64,000 nt of DNA, from positions 186,001 through 250,000 of the forward strand of contig JAFWZV010000010.1 of the NCBI GenBank assembly GCA_017517305.1. Reading direction: 5' to 3'. Position numbers and translations under genes: made by a program. This stretch comes from Lachnospiraceae bacterium. GTDB lineage: Bacteria; Bacillota; Clostridia; Lachnospirales; Lachnospiraceae. A model generated the notes under the pieces. That model saw only the letters and a program-made list of their open reading frames with translations, made no database searches and was not told where the DNA came from. Numbering within the stretch: the first letter of the stretch is position 1; every line of letters begins with the position of its first letter. Of the stretch, positions 1 through 10,461 are shown piece after piece.

Positions 1-1538
1 ATTCAAGTGCTAATAATACAACTGAGGCGCCTACAACTGAGGCTCCATCAACAAACAACAATACAACACAGGCAACTACTGAAGCTAAAGATGACGAGGA
101 TGATGGTAAGTCAGATAATGCTTTCTTAGCATCCCTAAAGATTAGTCCTGGAACATTAGAACCAGAGTTTTCTCCATATACAAATACCTACTCATTACAA
201 GTTGATGAGGATGTAACTAAGCTTACTGTTAATGCATCAGCTGATGATGCCAATGCAGATGTAAGTGTATGGGGGGCAAATGAATTAGAGCCAGGAGAAA
301 ATCTTGTACAGGTTGCAGTAACTGCTGAGAATGGAGATGTTAGATATTACGATATTCACGTTATGGTTGGAGAGGATGTTGGAACTCCTTACACTGAGAT
401 AGATGGGGTGAGATATGGCTTTATAGATTATGAGGATGGTTTGGAACCACCAGAGGGCTTTGAGTTATCTACATTAAAATACGAGAAGTGGCAGGTATTA
501 TCCTATAAAGCGCCTAATAATTTATTGCATATAGTTCCACTTATTCCTGAGGAAATAGATGAGGATTCTGAGGAAGAAGTAGAGTATGAATGGTATATGT
601 ATCTTGAGGATAAGAACTGCTTTGTAAAATATCAGGAGTATACTTCAAGATATAACAGATATGTTGTAATGGATGTTCCTGAGGGGGTTGTTGTTCCTGA
701 GGGTTATGAAGAGGCAGATATTACAATTAATGGTAATAAAGTAAATGCATATAAGCCTAATGTTGAGTTCTTTAAGGACTATGATGCAAATATGAAGCTG
801 TATTTGGTATATGCAATGAATATTGAAGGAGAAGCAGGCTTTTACAACTATGATTTGCAGGAGGATACATTCTTTAGATATGTTCCACTAACAGTTGTAA
901 AGGAAATAATTGTTGAAGCAACTCCTACAGATGCAACACCAGTAGACGCAACACCAATCAATGCAGTTCCTGCTTCAGATCTTAAGGATGAAGGATTTTT
1001 TACTAAGGATGTAATTACTTATATCTTATTTGGTGTTAGTGGTTTATTATTGTTGTTTGTAATTGTTGTTATCTGTTTAGGCTGTAAGAATAGAAATCTA
1101 AAGGAAGAATTACAAGATGCAGAAAGTATGGTTCACCAGCTTGCTGGAACAGAGGCTCCAGAAAAAAAGGCCAAGAAGAGTAAAAGTGTAATTGCGGATG
1201 TGGATTTATTCTCAAATACATCCTCTGATACAGAGGTTACACAGCAAGATGATGCTACACATACACCTGAGATGTCAGCTATAAATGAAGCTATAGATGC
1301 TGCTATTGAAACATCAGTAGAGAACAATACACCTGATAATAATACATCTGAGAGTAATGTCTCAACAGAAGAAGTTACTCAGACTAATAAGGTGGAAGAG
1401 CAGGTATTGGAGATACCTCAAATTGCAGATGTAGATTATGAGAAGCAATCAGAAGAGATAAATAATAAGATAAAAGCAGATTATGATGCTAATTTAGATA
1501 GTGCATTCTCTGACACTGAGGGAAATACCAATAATTAA
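1..1538 (+). CDS. Surface protein with cadherin-like domain and C-terminal membrane anchor (5' partial)
   Basis: The reading frame is open from base 3 to the stop at 1538, so the N-terminus lies outside the window. The first visible residues are a Thr/Asn/Glu-rich linker. Bases about 120-362 encode a segment typical of the cadherin-like beta-sandwich family (PF12733): FLASLKISPGTLEP, then FSPYTNTYSL, ending RYYDIHV. A tyrosine- and glutamate-rich extracellular region follows, with a short TPTDATPVDATP repeat near 920-960. One hydrophobic helix (ILFGVSGLLLLFVIVVICLG, about 1020-1080) is followed by a KKAKKSK-containing, Asp/Asn/Thr-rich tail of roughly 150 residues that should be cytoplasmic. 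The domain is usually extracellular and probably mediates adhesion or surface assembly. No enzymatic motif is visible, and the function is not known from sequence. A start codon exists at 363, but the domain continues upstream of it, so 363 is not the true start. Confidence 0.8.
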   Translation, partial: SSANNTTEAPTTEAPSTNNNTTQATTEAKDDEDDGKSDNAFLASLKISPGTLEPEFSPYTNTYSLQVDEDVTKLTVNASADDANADVSVWGANELEPGENLVQVAVTAENGDVRYYDIHVMVGEDVGTPYTEIDGVRYGFIDYEDGLEPPEGFELSTLKYEKWQVLSYKAPNNLLHIVPLIPEEIDEDSEEEVEYEWYMYLEDKNCFVKYQEYTSRYNRYVVMDVPEGVVVPEGYEEADITINGNKVNAYKPNVEFFKDYDANMKLYLVYAMNIEGEAGFYNYDLQEDTFFRYVPLTVVKEIIVEATPTDATPVDATPINAVPASDLKDEGFFTKDVITYILFGVSGLLLLFVIVVICLGCKNRNLKEELQDAESMVHQLAGTEAPEKKAKKSKSVIADVDLFSNTSSDTEVTQQDDATHTPEMSAINEAIDAAIETSVENNTPDNNTSESNVSTEEVTQTNKVEEQVLEIPQIADVDYEKQSEEINNKIKADYDANLDSAFSDTEGNTNN

Positions 1539-1583
1539 TACTACTAAAATAAAATTTTTAGTGCTAAAATTAATAAAATGCTG

Positions 1584-1631
1584 TATAATATACACAAACT
1601 GTGCTTAAGTTAAGACAGTTTGTGTATATTA
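1584..1631 (+). promoter_or_regulatory. -10 box and long inverted repeat upstream of glnS
   Basis: TATAAT at 1584-1589 is a good -10 element. It overlaps a perfect 17-bp inverted repeat, 1586-1602 with 1615-1631, around a 12-base loop. Transcription from this -10 would start inside the left arm. The repeat could be the terminator of the upstream surface-protein gene or an operator/leader hairpin for glnS. No clear T-run follows either arm, and no convincing -35 was found. Confidence 0.45.
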
Positions 1632-1657
1632 GCGTAAATGGGAGGCTTTTTTAGAAT

Positions 1658-3319
1658 ATGGAAGGCGAAGTAATTTCAAGAAATTTTATTGAACAGGAGA
1701 TAGATAAGGATTTAAAGGAGGGAAAGTATACTAAGGTTGTTACAAGATTCCCACCTGAACCTAATGGATATTTGCACATTGGACATGCTAAGTCCATATT
1801 ATTAAATTATGGATTAGCTAAGCAGTATGGTGGTACATTTAACTTTAGATTTGATGATACTAACCCTACTAAGGAGAAGACTGAGTTTGTTAATTCTATA
1901 ACAGAGGACATTAAATGGCTTGGAGCAGACTTTGGAGACAAGGTTTACTTTGCATCAGATTATTTTGATCAGATGTACGAGGGAGCTATTAAGCTTATTA
2001 AAAAGGGTAAGGCATATGTATGTGATCTCACTGCTGAGGAGATTAGAGAGTATAGAGGAGACTTTAATACTCCAGGTAAGAATAGCCCTTACAGAGATAG
2101 AAGCGTAGAGGAAAATCTTGCACTTTTTGAAGCTATGAAGAATGGTGAATTTCCAGATGGATCAAAGGTTCTTCGCGCTAAGATAGATATGACAAGCGGA
2201 AATATTAATATGAGAGACCCTGTAATCTATCGTATTGCAAGAATGACTCACCACAATACTGGAGATAAGTGGTGTATCTATCCTATGTATGATTTTGCAC
2301 ATCCAATTGAGGATGCTATTGAAGGTATTACTCATTCAATCTGTACCTTAGAATTCGAGGACCACAGACCTTTATACGAGTGGGTAGTAACAGAGCTTGA
2401 GTATGAGAACCCACCTAGACAGATAGAGTTTGCAAAGCTTTATCTTAAGGACGTTGTAACAGGTAAGAGATATATTAAGAAGCTTGTAGAGGATGGAGTT
2501 GTTGATGGATGGGATGATCCAAGACTAGTATCTCTTTCAGCTCTTAGAAGAAGAGGTTTTACACCAGAGTCAATTAAGATGTTTATGGAGCTTTCTGGTG
2601 TTGCAAAGGCTCATTCTACATCAGATTATGCTATGCTTGAGTACTGCTTAAGAGAGGATTTAAAGCTTAAGGCAAATAGAATGATGGCTGTTTTAGATCC
2701 TATAAAGCTTATTATTGATAATTATCCAGAGGGACAGGTTGAGTACTTTGATATAGATAATAATCAGGATGTTCCAGAGGCGGGTACTAGAAAGGTTGCA
2801 TTTAGTCGTGAACTCTATATTGAGAGAGAAGACTTTATGGAGGAACCACCTAAGAAGTACTTTAGATTATTCCCAGGCAATGAAGTTAGACTTAAGGGTG
2901 CATACTTTGTAAAATGTGTGGACTTTAAGAAGGATGAAGCTGGAAATATTACTGAGATTCATTGTACCTATGACCCGGAGACTAGAAGTGGCTCAGGCTT
3001 TGAAGGCCGTAAGGTAAAGGGTACAATTCATTGGGTTTCAGCTGAGAGTGCAATAGATGCAGAGGTAAGATTATATGAGAATCTTATCGATGAGGAAAAG
3101 GGTAAGTTAAATGAGGATGGAACACTTAACTTTAATCCTAATTCACTTACTGTACTTTCAAATTGTAAGCTGGAGGCTGCATTTAAGGATGCAAATAAGG
3201 GAGATTCCTTCCAGTTCTTAAGACATGGTTTCTTCTGTGTTGATGTTAAGGATACAACAGATGATAAGCTTGTGTTTAACAGAATCGTATCGCTTAAGAG
3301 TTCTTATAAGCCAAGCTAG
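1658..3319 (+). CDS. glnS: Glutaminyl-tRNA synthetase
   Basis: This class I synthetase charges tRNA-Gln directly with glutamine. It is 553 aa, the usual bacterial GlnRS length. The N-terminal catalytic core carries [14 protein letters not shown] (HIGH motif, about residues 33-46) and [15 protein letters not shown] and [10 protein letters not shown] follow in the expected order, then the beta-barrel anticodon-binding region. The second signature loop is unusual: where E. coli GlnRS reads VMSKR, this protein reads VTGKR (residues 267-271), keeping the Lys-Arg pair but not Met-Ser. Many Gram-positive bacteria instead use GatCAB transamidation, so a GlnRS gene is a useful lineage marker. The ATG at 1658 follows GGGAGG with an A/T-rich spacer. 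The DUF2225 gene starts 11 bases downstream and may be co-transcribed. Confidence 0.96.
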   Translation: MEGEVISRNFIEQEIDKDLKEGKYTKVVTRFPPEPNGYLHIGHAKSILLNYGLAKQYGGTFNFRFDDTNPTKEKTEFVNSITEDIKWLGADFGDKVYFASDYFDQMYEGAIKLIKKGKAYVCDLTAEEIREYRGDFNTPGKNSPYRDRSVEENLALFEAMKNGEFPDGSKVLRAKIDMTSGNINMRDPVIYRIARMTHHNTGDKWCIYPMYDFAHPIEDAIEGITHSICTLEFEDHRPLYEWVVTELEYENPPRQIEFAKLYLKDVVTGKRYIKKLVEDGVVDGWDDPRLVSLSALRRRGFTPESIKMFMELSGVAKAHSTSDYAMLEYCLREDLKLKANRMMAVLDPIKLIIDNYPEGQVEYFDIDNNQDVPEAGTRKVAFSRELYIEREDFMEEPPKKYFRLFPGNEVRLKGAYFVKCVDFKKDEAGNITEIHCTYDPETRSGSGFEGRKVKGTIHWVSAESAIDAEVRLYENLIDEEKGKLNEDGTLNFNPNSLTVLSNCKLEAAFKDANKGDSFQFLRHGFFCVDVKDTTDDKLVFNRIVSLKSSYKPS

Positions 3320-3329
3320 GAGGTTATAT

Positions 3330-4172
3330 ATGGGGTTATTTTCAGGTTTGGAGAACTTAGGCTTAGGCAAATATAAAGATGCTAAGCTTATGGAAGAGAA
3401 GACTGAGCAGAATAAGATAGATTTAGGGGAGAAGCAAGCTCCTAAGATAAATGAAGAGGATGTGTTATATGATAAGAGATATACTTGTCCTGTGTGTGAT
3501 TTAAACTTTACATCTAGAACTGTGAGAGCAGGTAAGATTAAGCTTGCCAGTAAGGATACTGATCTTAGAGCTGTCTATGAGGTGGCAGATCCACACAAGT
3601 ATGATGTGATATCCTGTGAAAACTGTGGCTATTCTGCAGTGGGAAGATATTTTGGTAAGCTAAGTACTAGGCAGATGAGAGATATAAAGGATCAGGTTGG
3701 TACTAATTTTAAGGGTATCAGTAATGACAAGGTAATTTTTTCTTATGATGATGCAATATTAAGATATAAGCTTGCCCTTGTGTGTTCTATTGTTAAGCAT
3801 GCCAAGAATAGCGAGAAGGGCTATACAAGCCTAAAGATGGCTTGGGTATTAAGAGGAAAAAGACTTTCTCTTAAGCCTGGAGATGCTGAAATAAAGCAGC
3901 TTTATGAGCAAGAGATGGAATGTATTGCAAATTCTTATGATTGCTTTGTGGGAGCCCTCGCCAATGAAATGCTTCCTATTGCTGGTATGGATGAAAACAC
4001 CATAAAATATCTTATGGCAGAGCTTGCTAGAAAGCTTAAGAAATATGATGAATCAGCTAAGCTTTTGGCAGAGGTTATTACTTCAAAAGCAACTCCTACC
4101 AGATTAAAGGAGGAAGCATTGAATGTAAAGGAGCTTCTTAAGGAAGATATAAAGAAAAACGGACGAAGCTAA
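3330..4172 (+). CDS. DUF2225 family protein
   Basis: 280 aa. The start is set at ATG 3330, preceded by AGGAGG (3318-3323), directly after the glnS stop; the open frame extends further upstream only by overlapping glnS out of frame. Two CxxC pairs, CPVC (Cys53/Cys56) and CENCGYSA (Cys96/Cys99), look like a metal-binding knuckle. A mostly helical, TPR-like C-terminal half contains MAELARKLKKYDESAKLL. The arrangement matches the DUF2225 family common in Clostridia, whose function is unknown. No signal peptide or membrane segment is visible, so it is predicted cytosolic. Family call good, function unassigned. Confidence 0.8.
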   Translation: MGLFSGLENLGLGKYKDAKLMEEKTEQNKIDLGEKQAPKINEEDVLYDKRYTCPVCDLNFTSRTVRAGKIKLASKDTDLRAVYEVADPHKYDVISCENCGYSAVGRYFGKLSTRQMRDIKDQVGTNFKGISNDKVIFSYDDAILRYKLALVCSIVKHAKNSEKGYTSLKMAWVLRGKRLSLKPGDAEIKQLYEQEMECIANSYDCFVGALANEMLPIAGMDENTIKYLMAELARKLKKYDESAKLLAEVITSKATPTRLKEEALNVKELLKEDIKKNGRS

Positions 4173-4197
4173 AATATAATTTTAAGGAGAATTCTTA

Positions 4198-4947
4198 ATG
4201 AGTAGTCAAAATTCTACTAATAAGAAAAACATCAAAAAAATTAATAAGCGTAGAAAGTATGTAAAGAATAAATGCGTATACGTAATGATCTCTAAGACTG
4301 CCACATTACCATCCCAGGTTATTAAGATGTGGACTAGACAGCCATATGCACATACATCCTTAGCGATGGACATTGAGCTTAATGAGATGTATAGCTTTGC
4401 AAGAAAAAAACTTAGAAATCCTTTTAATTGTGGGTTTATAACAGAGGATATAACTACTGGAGTATTTGGCAGAGATACAGGAACAACCTGTAAGATTATG
4501 AGAGTGTGGGTTACTCAGGCTCAGCTAGATAAAATCAACAAAATTCTGAAGAAGTTTAAGGATAACAAGAATTATTATAAGTATAACTATATTGGAATCT
4601 TCGGAGTAGTTATTAATAAGGCTGTAGAAAGGGAGTATAATTATTTCTGTTCTCAGTTTGTGTATTATGTTCTTTCAAAAGCTGGAGTAAAATTGTTTGA
4701 TAAAAAACCAGGATTGGTTAGACCAGAAGATTTTAGAGTATGGACTGAACCAGAGGTGATTTATGAGGGTAAGCTTCATGAGTATAGAGAATTTCTTGCA
4801 ACTCATTATCCGAAAAAGCCTAATTCAGATAAATATATTGAGAAACGTGGTATAAATTTTGAAAAATTCGTAACAGAAACAGAAGCTACAGAGGTGGTTG
4901 TTGAGGAGTCTACAGCTGCAACTCTTGATAGTGCAATAGAAGCATAG
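4198..4947 (+). CDS. Circularly permuted NlpC/P60 (papain-like) family protein
   Basis: 249 aa, preceded by AAGGAG 6-7 bases before ATG 4198. The putative catalytic His lies first, in QPYAHTSLA (His52), and the Cys comes later in YNYFCSQFVYYVLSKAG (Cys151). This order is that of the permuted NlpC/P60 (YiiX/C92-like) fold, the reverse of ordinary papain. The N-terminus is very basic (about 12 Lys/Arg in the first 25 residues) with no signal peptide, so a cytosolic or nucleic-acid/membrane-proximal location is more likely than secretion. The permuted family includes amidases and lipid thioesterases; the substrate cannot be told from the sequence. It lies 25 bases after the DUF2225 gene and is probably in the same transcript. 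Confidence 0.75.
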   Translation: MSSQNSTNKKNIKKINKRRKYVKNKCVYVMISKTATLPSQVIKMWTRQPYAHTSLAMDIELNEMYSFARKKLRNPFNCGFITEDITTGVFGRDTGTTCKIMRVWVTQAQLDKINKILKKFKDNKNYYKYNYIGIFGVVINKAVEREYNYFCSQFVYYVLSKAGVKLFDKKPGLVRPEDFRVWTEPEVIYEGKLHEYREFLATHYPKKPNSDKYIEKRGINFEKFVTETEATEVVVEESTAATLDSAIEA

Positions 4948-4957
4948 GCTTTATTTT

Positions 4958-4990
4958 ATAATCCGGTAAATCTTTGCCGGATTATTTATA
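4958..4990 (+). terminator. Probable intrinsic terminator
   Basis: A 9-bp perfect stem, ATAATCCGG (4958-4966) with CCGGATTAT (4977-4985), has a 10-base loop and A/T-rich sequence after it. It sits just past the stop of the permuted NlpC/P60 gene. The T-run is poor, so strength is uncertain. Confidence 0.6.
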
Positions 4991-5021
4991 TTAAGAGTAA
5001 TAATGTACAAAGGAAATTAAT

Positions 5022-5897
5022 ATGAATATATACAGTGAGAATAATAACATAATAATAGATGAACTTAATGATTTTGATATTGAAGAGGTACTAGAATGTG
5101 GACAATGCTTTCATTTTACAAAGCTAGGGGATAAGCGTTATGAGATAATATCCTTTGGCAAGTATCTTAGAATTTTTCAAGAGCCTGATAAGCTTATTCT
5201 ATATAATACAACCAAGGAGGAATTTGAAGGACTATGGCGAAGATACTTTGATTTAGATACAGATTATGCCCATATTAAATCTAGAATATTAAATCTTGAT
5301 ATAAGACTTAAAGAAGCAGTGTATGAAAAGCCTGGAATTAGAATATTAAAACAGGATTTTTTCGAAACTCTTATATCTTTTATAATATCTCAGAATAAGC
5401 AAATTCCGCATATAAAACAGATAGTGCATACTATCTCTGAAAGATTTGGTGATGCAATTATTTTGGAGGATGGAAGAAGAGTGTATGCATTTCCTACTGT
5501 AGAACAATTAAGTGTTGTAACAGAGGAGAAACTTAGGGAATGTAAGGTTGGCTTTAGAGCACCCTATATAAAATGTGCAGTTGATATGGTTGCGTCTGGT
5601 GAAATATCTAAAGAGAAGCTACTTTCTATGTCAGTTAAAGAGGCAAGAGAAAAGCTTATGACCATAAAAGGCGTAGGAGAAAAGGTTGCAAATTGTGTTC
5701 TGTTGTTTGGATTAGGTTTTACAGATACTTTTCCTGTTGATGTGTGGATGAAAAGAATTATGGAGTATATGTATTTTGATGAGCCTCAGGATAAGAAGAC
5801 TATAGAAGCATTTGCTATGGGAAAATACGGCGAATTAGCCGGATATGCACAGCAGTATCTGTTCTTCTATGGAAGAGAGAATGGTTTGGGAAAATAA
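5022..5897 (+). CDS. ogg: 8-oxoguanine DNA glycosylase (HhH-GPD superfamily)
   Basis: 291 aa. The N-terminal region (about 1-100, including ECGQCFHF) matches the OGG N-terminal domain. The C-terminal half is the HhH-GPD fold, with hairpin IKGVGEKVANCVLLFGLG and then FPVDVWMKR. By alignment to human OGG1, Lys221 in GEKVANC would be the Schiff-base nucleophile and Asp240 in PVDVW the catalytic aspartate, so it should be a bifunctional glycosylase/AP lyase removing 8-oxoguanine. DNA-3-methyladenine glycosylase is a looser alternative, but the N-terminal domain and Lys favour OGG. ATG 5022 follows AAAGGA. It stands alone between the upstream hairpin and the groESL promoter. Confidence 0.88.
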   Translation: MNIYSENNNIIIDELNDFDIEEVLECGQCFHFTKLGDKRYEIISFGKYLRIFQEPDKLILYNTTKEEFEGLWRRYFDLDTDYAHIKSRILNLDIRLKEAVYEKPGIRILKQDFFETLISFIISQNKQIPHIKQIVHTISERFGDAIILEDGRRVYAFPTVEQLSVVTEEKLRECKVGFRAPYIKCAVDMVASGEISKEKLLSMSVKEAREKLMTIKGVGEKVANCVLLFGLGFTDTFPVDVWMKRIMEYMYFDEPQDKKTIEAFAMGKYGELAGYAQQYLFFYGRENGLGK

Positions 5898-5935
5898 TTA
5901 CTTTGTGTACATTTTGTTAAATGTAAAAATAAGGG

Positions 5936-5963
5936 TTGATTTTTCCTAAAAAACGGTTACAAT
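5936..5963 (+). promoter_or_regulatory. Sigma-A-type promoter of groESL
   Basis: TTGATT at 5936-5941 and TACAAT at 5958-5963 are separated by 16 bases, immediately upstream of the CIRCE element. Placement and composition fit a housekeeping promoter controlled by HrcA. Confidence 0.8.
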
Positions 5964-5972
5964 ATAGTTATG

Positions 5973-5999
5973 TTAGCACTCAAACGAAGTGAGTGCTAA
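5973..5999 (+). promoter_or_regulatory. CIRCE operator (HrcA binding site)
   Basis: TTAGCACTC (5973-5981), nine bases, GAGTGCTAA (5991-5999): an exact copy of the CIRCE consensus. HrcA is known to bind this inverted repeat to repress chaperone genes in the absence of stress. The site covers the expected transcription start and leader of groES. Confidence 0.98.
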
Positions 6000-6018
6000 A
6001 ACCTATAATTGAATTTAA

Positions 6019-6324
<306 letters not shown>

Positions 6325-6390
6325 GAAATAAAGTAATATTTGAATTTTCAATTGAAATTACATATTATTTCAATTATTAATATGATTTAA

Positions 6391-8165
<1,775 letters not shown>

Positions 8166-8411
8166 ATAATATTAGACATATTACTGAGCCGAAACGAAGT
8201 GAAGGCGAAGTATGCCTCGCAATAGCTCAGGGTAGTTACATCATATAATAGCCATTTACTGAGCGGAAGCGAAGTAATATGTCTCAGGGTAGTTACATCT
8301 AATAAATTCAAAAAATTCTTTGTAAAAATTTCAAATAATATATTTTCATTTGTAAAATAGTGTGTTATAGTGTGTATGTTTTTAAATAATACAATAAATA
8401 AGAGGTTTATT

Positions 8412-8744
8412 ATGAAGTATTTTTGTAAGGAAGAAGACAGAAACGGAACCGATTATCATGAATTTCAGAAGGGTAAATGGTATAAGCAAACTTTCTTTGA
8501 TTCACATTCTATTCTCATACGTGATGATGTTTTCACAGACATAGGATTAAAGGCTTTATGTGAAAAATGCATTCCTGAGTATGACTATTATAGTGGCTCA
8601 GTCGTTACTGAGGCAGTATGGAAGAAGATGTTAAAAGAAGCTAAAAAGCAGGGAGGTGCCCTTGAAGAGGCTCTTATGGAAGCGGAAGCATGGGCAAAAG
8701 ATAATTTTCTTACAGAAGAAAGCTTTTCAATTTTAGGTATTTAA
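8412..8744 (+). CDS. Small hypothetical protein
   Basis: 110 aa, beginning MKYFCKEEDRNG. The ATG at 8412 is chosen because GAGG lies 7-8 bases upstream; the frame is open to 8370 but has no binding site there. It has four Cys near its ends and middle (Cys5, and the ALCEKCIPEYDYY pair), many charged residues and a C-terminal amphipathic helix. There is no signal peptide or membrane helix. I do not recognise the family. It stands alone between the groEL repeats and a strong bidirectional terminator. Confidence 0.6.
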   Translation: MKYFCKEEDRNGTDYHEFQKGKWYKQTFFDSHSILIRDDVFTDIGLKALCEKCIPEYDYYSGSVVTEAVWKKMLKEAKKQGGALEEALMEAEAWAKDNFLTEESFSILGI

Positions 8745-8760
8745 TGAAACTGAGACCAGC

Positions 8761-8824
8761 AAAAAAAGATGGAATTAAAACTACCGTGCTTGCACGAAAT
8801 AGTTTTTGATTCCATCTTTTTTTA
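8761..8824. terminator. Bidirectional intrinsic terminator
   Basis: An A-run and AGATGGAAT (about 8767-8775) pair with ATTCCATCT and a T-run (about 8809-8824). A smaller CGTGC-TTG-CACG hairpin sits at the tip. The A-run/T-run symmetry suits convergent genes: the hypothetical gene from the left and the CoA-transferase from the right. Confidence 0.8.
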
Positions 8825-8828
8825 TTGG

Positions 8829-8880
8829 GCGAAAAACAATACCGACTCGAAGCATAGCGAAGAGGAGGTATGTTTTTCGG
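8829..8880. repeat. GCGAAG-type intergenic hairpin
   Basis: CGAAAAACA and TACC near 8830 pair with GGTA and TGTTTTTCG near 8866-8879. The loop contains CGAAGCATAGCGAAGAGG, resembling the CGAAGCGAAG core of the post-groEL repeats. It may add to termination of the minus-strand CoA-transferase gene. Confidence 0.5.
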
Positions 8881-8887
8881 CTGTTCT

Positions 8888-10417
8888 CTAATATTTCAGA
8901 ATAGGGTTAATCTCTACTTTAAAGGGAATTAAATCAAGTATATCCTTCTCTATATCAATACCTGGGTATACCTCGGATAGGATAAGTCCCTTATCACCTA
9001 ATTCAAATACACATCTTTCTGTTACATATAAAACCTTCTGCTTGTTAGCTTTTGCACGTTTTGCAGAGAAGCTAATGCTATTGATTTTATCTACGAATTT
9101 TGGTATAGAGCCATTGTTTTTTATTTTAATAACACCGTTTTGTTCAAACACATCTAATCCTTTAGCATTAAAGGTTAAGCAGAATACAACAGTTTTAGTT
9201 TTGGCAGTTATATTGGCGAATCCACCAATTCCTGCGAAGGCGCCTGGACCTCGATGAGCATTAACATTACCTTCCTTGTCAACCTCCATACCACCCATAA
9301 AGCAGATGTCAAGTCCGCCATTATTATATAAATCAAACTGGTTTGCCATATCGTACATAGAATTTGCACCGATAACAGCACCGAATACCTTTCCAGATGC
9401 TGGAAAACCACCAACACCGCCAGATTCTACGGTTAAGGTAACCTTTTCAAGTATACCACTTTCTCTTGCATATTTTGTTACAGTTTCGGGGATACCAACA
9501 CCAATGTTAACTATATCGTCTGGTTTAAGTTCCATAGCAGCTCTTTTGCCGATTATGTTACCTGGAATATTAATAAAGTTCTTGGTAGATGTTCTTTGCT
9601 CTAACATTTCGCTCCAATCCTGCCACTGGGTGTACGGAATGTCGAAGCTACCAGTCAATGATTCATAAGCTGCATGTCTAGGCTCTGGCTTTGCTACAAC
9701 TATAGCATCTACAAGACAGCCTGGAATAATAGTGTTACGTGGTCTTGATGGATTACTTAATATCTTATCAACCTGAACTATGACCTTTCCGCCATTGGCC
9801 TTAGTTGCCTGACATATGGATAGGGCATCACCTGACATAAACATATCATCAAATGATATGTTACCCTTTTTGTCTGTTGCAGTACCCTTAATTAATGCAA
9901 CATTAAACTTAGGAAGAGTGTAGTATAGGAATTCTTCTCCATCTACATCAACTCGTTTTACAAGAGAATCATCCTTGGAAATGTTATTTATTCCCGGACC
10001 ATCTACAGATGGGTCCACAAATATATCTAGACCAACCTTTGATAAGGCTCCCGGGATGCCACCTGCCTGAGCACGTATTGCATGAGAAATACATCCAAGA
10101 GGAAGATTATATGCCTCAAAATGGTCCTCTAAAACTAATCTTTTAGTACTAAACATAGCTCCAAAATGTCCACATATTATCTTGTCAACGGCACCATCTC
10201 TTATGTATTGTTCTGCATTTTTGTTTTCATCCCAAACACCAAAGCCTGCACTTGATATCATAGTTAGGTGCTTTGGAGAACCGGTTTTGCTGTACTTTTT
10301 GTAAATAGATTCATGTAGCTCCACTGGATTTTCTATTCCAAGAAATGAATTTAAGCAGATTACATCGCCGTCCTTTATTAAATCAATTGCTTCATCAGAA
10401 GTCATTATTTTAAACAT
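8888..10417 (-). CDS. Family I CoA-transferase (acyl-CoA:acetate/propionate type)
   Basis: 509 aa with both CoA-transferase halves fused, as in propionate CoA-transferase and E. coli YdiF. The family I catalytic glutamate appears as Glu331 in LTVESGGVGG, preceded by the NIGVGIPETV oxyanion/CoA-binding segment. The N-terminal half has IRAQAGGIPGALS and VGLDTFVDP-like sequence (here VGLDIFVDP). It should move CoA between a short-chain acyl-CoA and a free acid in the cytosol; the precise acyl group is not readable. It is downstream of the DUF6062 gene on the same strand (44-base gap), so the two probably share a transcript. Confidence 0.88.
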   Translation of the reverse strand: MFKIMTSDEAIDLIKDGDVICLNSFLGIENPVELHESIYKKYSKTGSPKHLTMISSAGFGVWDENKNAEQYIRDGAVDKIICGHFGAMFSTKRLVLEDHFEAYNLPLGCISHAIRAQAGGIPGALSKVGLDIFVDPSVDGPGINNISKDDSLVKRVDVDGEEFLYYTLPKFNVALIKGTATDKKGNISFDDMFMSGDALSICQATKANGGKVIVQVDKILSNPSRPRNTIIPGCLVDAIVVAKPEPRHAAYESLTGSFDIPYTQWQDWSEMLEQRTSTKNFINIPGNIIGKRAAMELKPDDIVNIGVGIPETVTKYARESGILEKVTLTVESGGVGGFPASGKVFGAVIGANSMYDMANQFDLYNNGGLDICFMGGMEVDKEGNVNAHRGPGAFAGIGGFANITAKTKTVVFCLTFNAKGLDVFEQNGVIKIKNNGSIPKFVDKINSISFSAKRAKANKQKVLYVTERCVFELGDKGLILSEVYPGIDIEKDILDLIPFKVEINPILKY

Positions 10418-10461
10418 TTTTCATTAGCCTCATTTCTATGTTTTAAATAATATGTATTGTT

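Noticed and set aside
363..1538. Independent gene starting at ATG 363
   Set aside because: The cadherin-like domain is continuous in the same frame from about 120, and no binding site precedes 363.
3225..3329. Extended start for the DUF2225 gene inside glnS
   Set aside because: The AGGAGG site and ATG at 3330 define the start; the upstream part is an out-of-frame reading of glnS.
9276..9668. 130-residue reading frame on the plus strand
   Set aside because: Lies wholly antisense inside the CoA-transferase gene, which has intact family motifs; no binding site.
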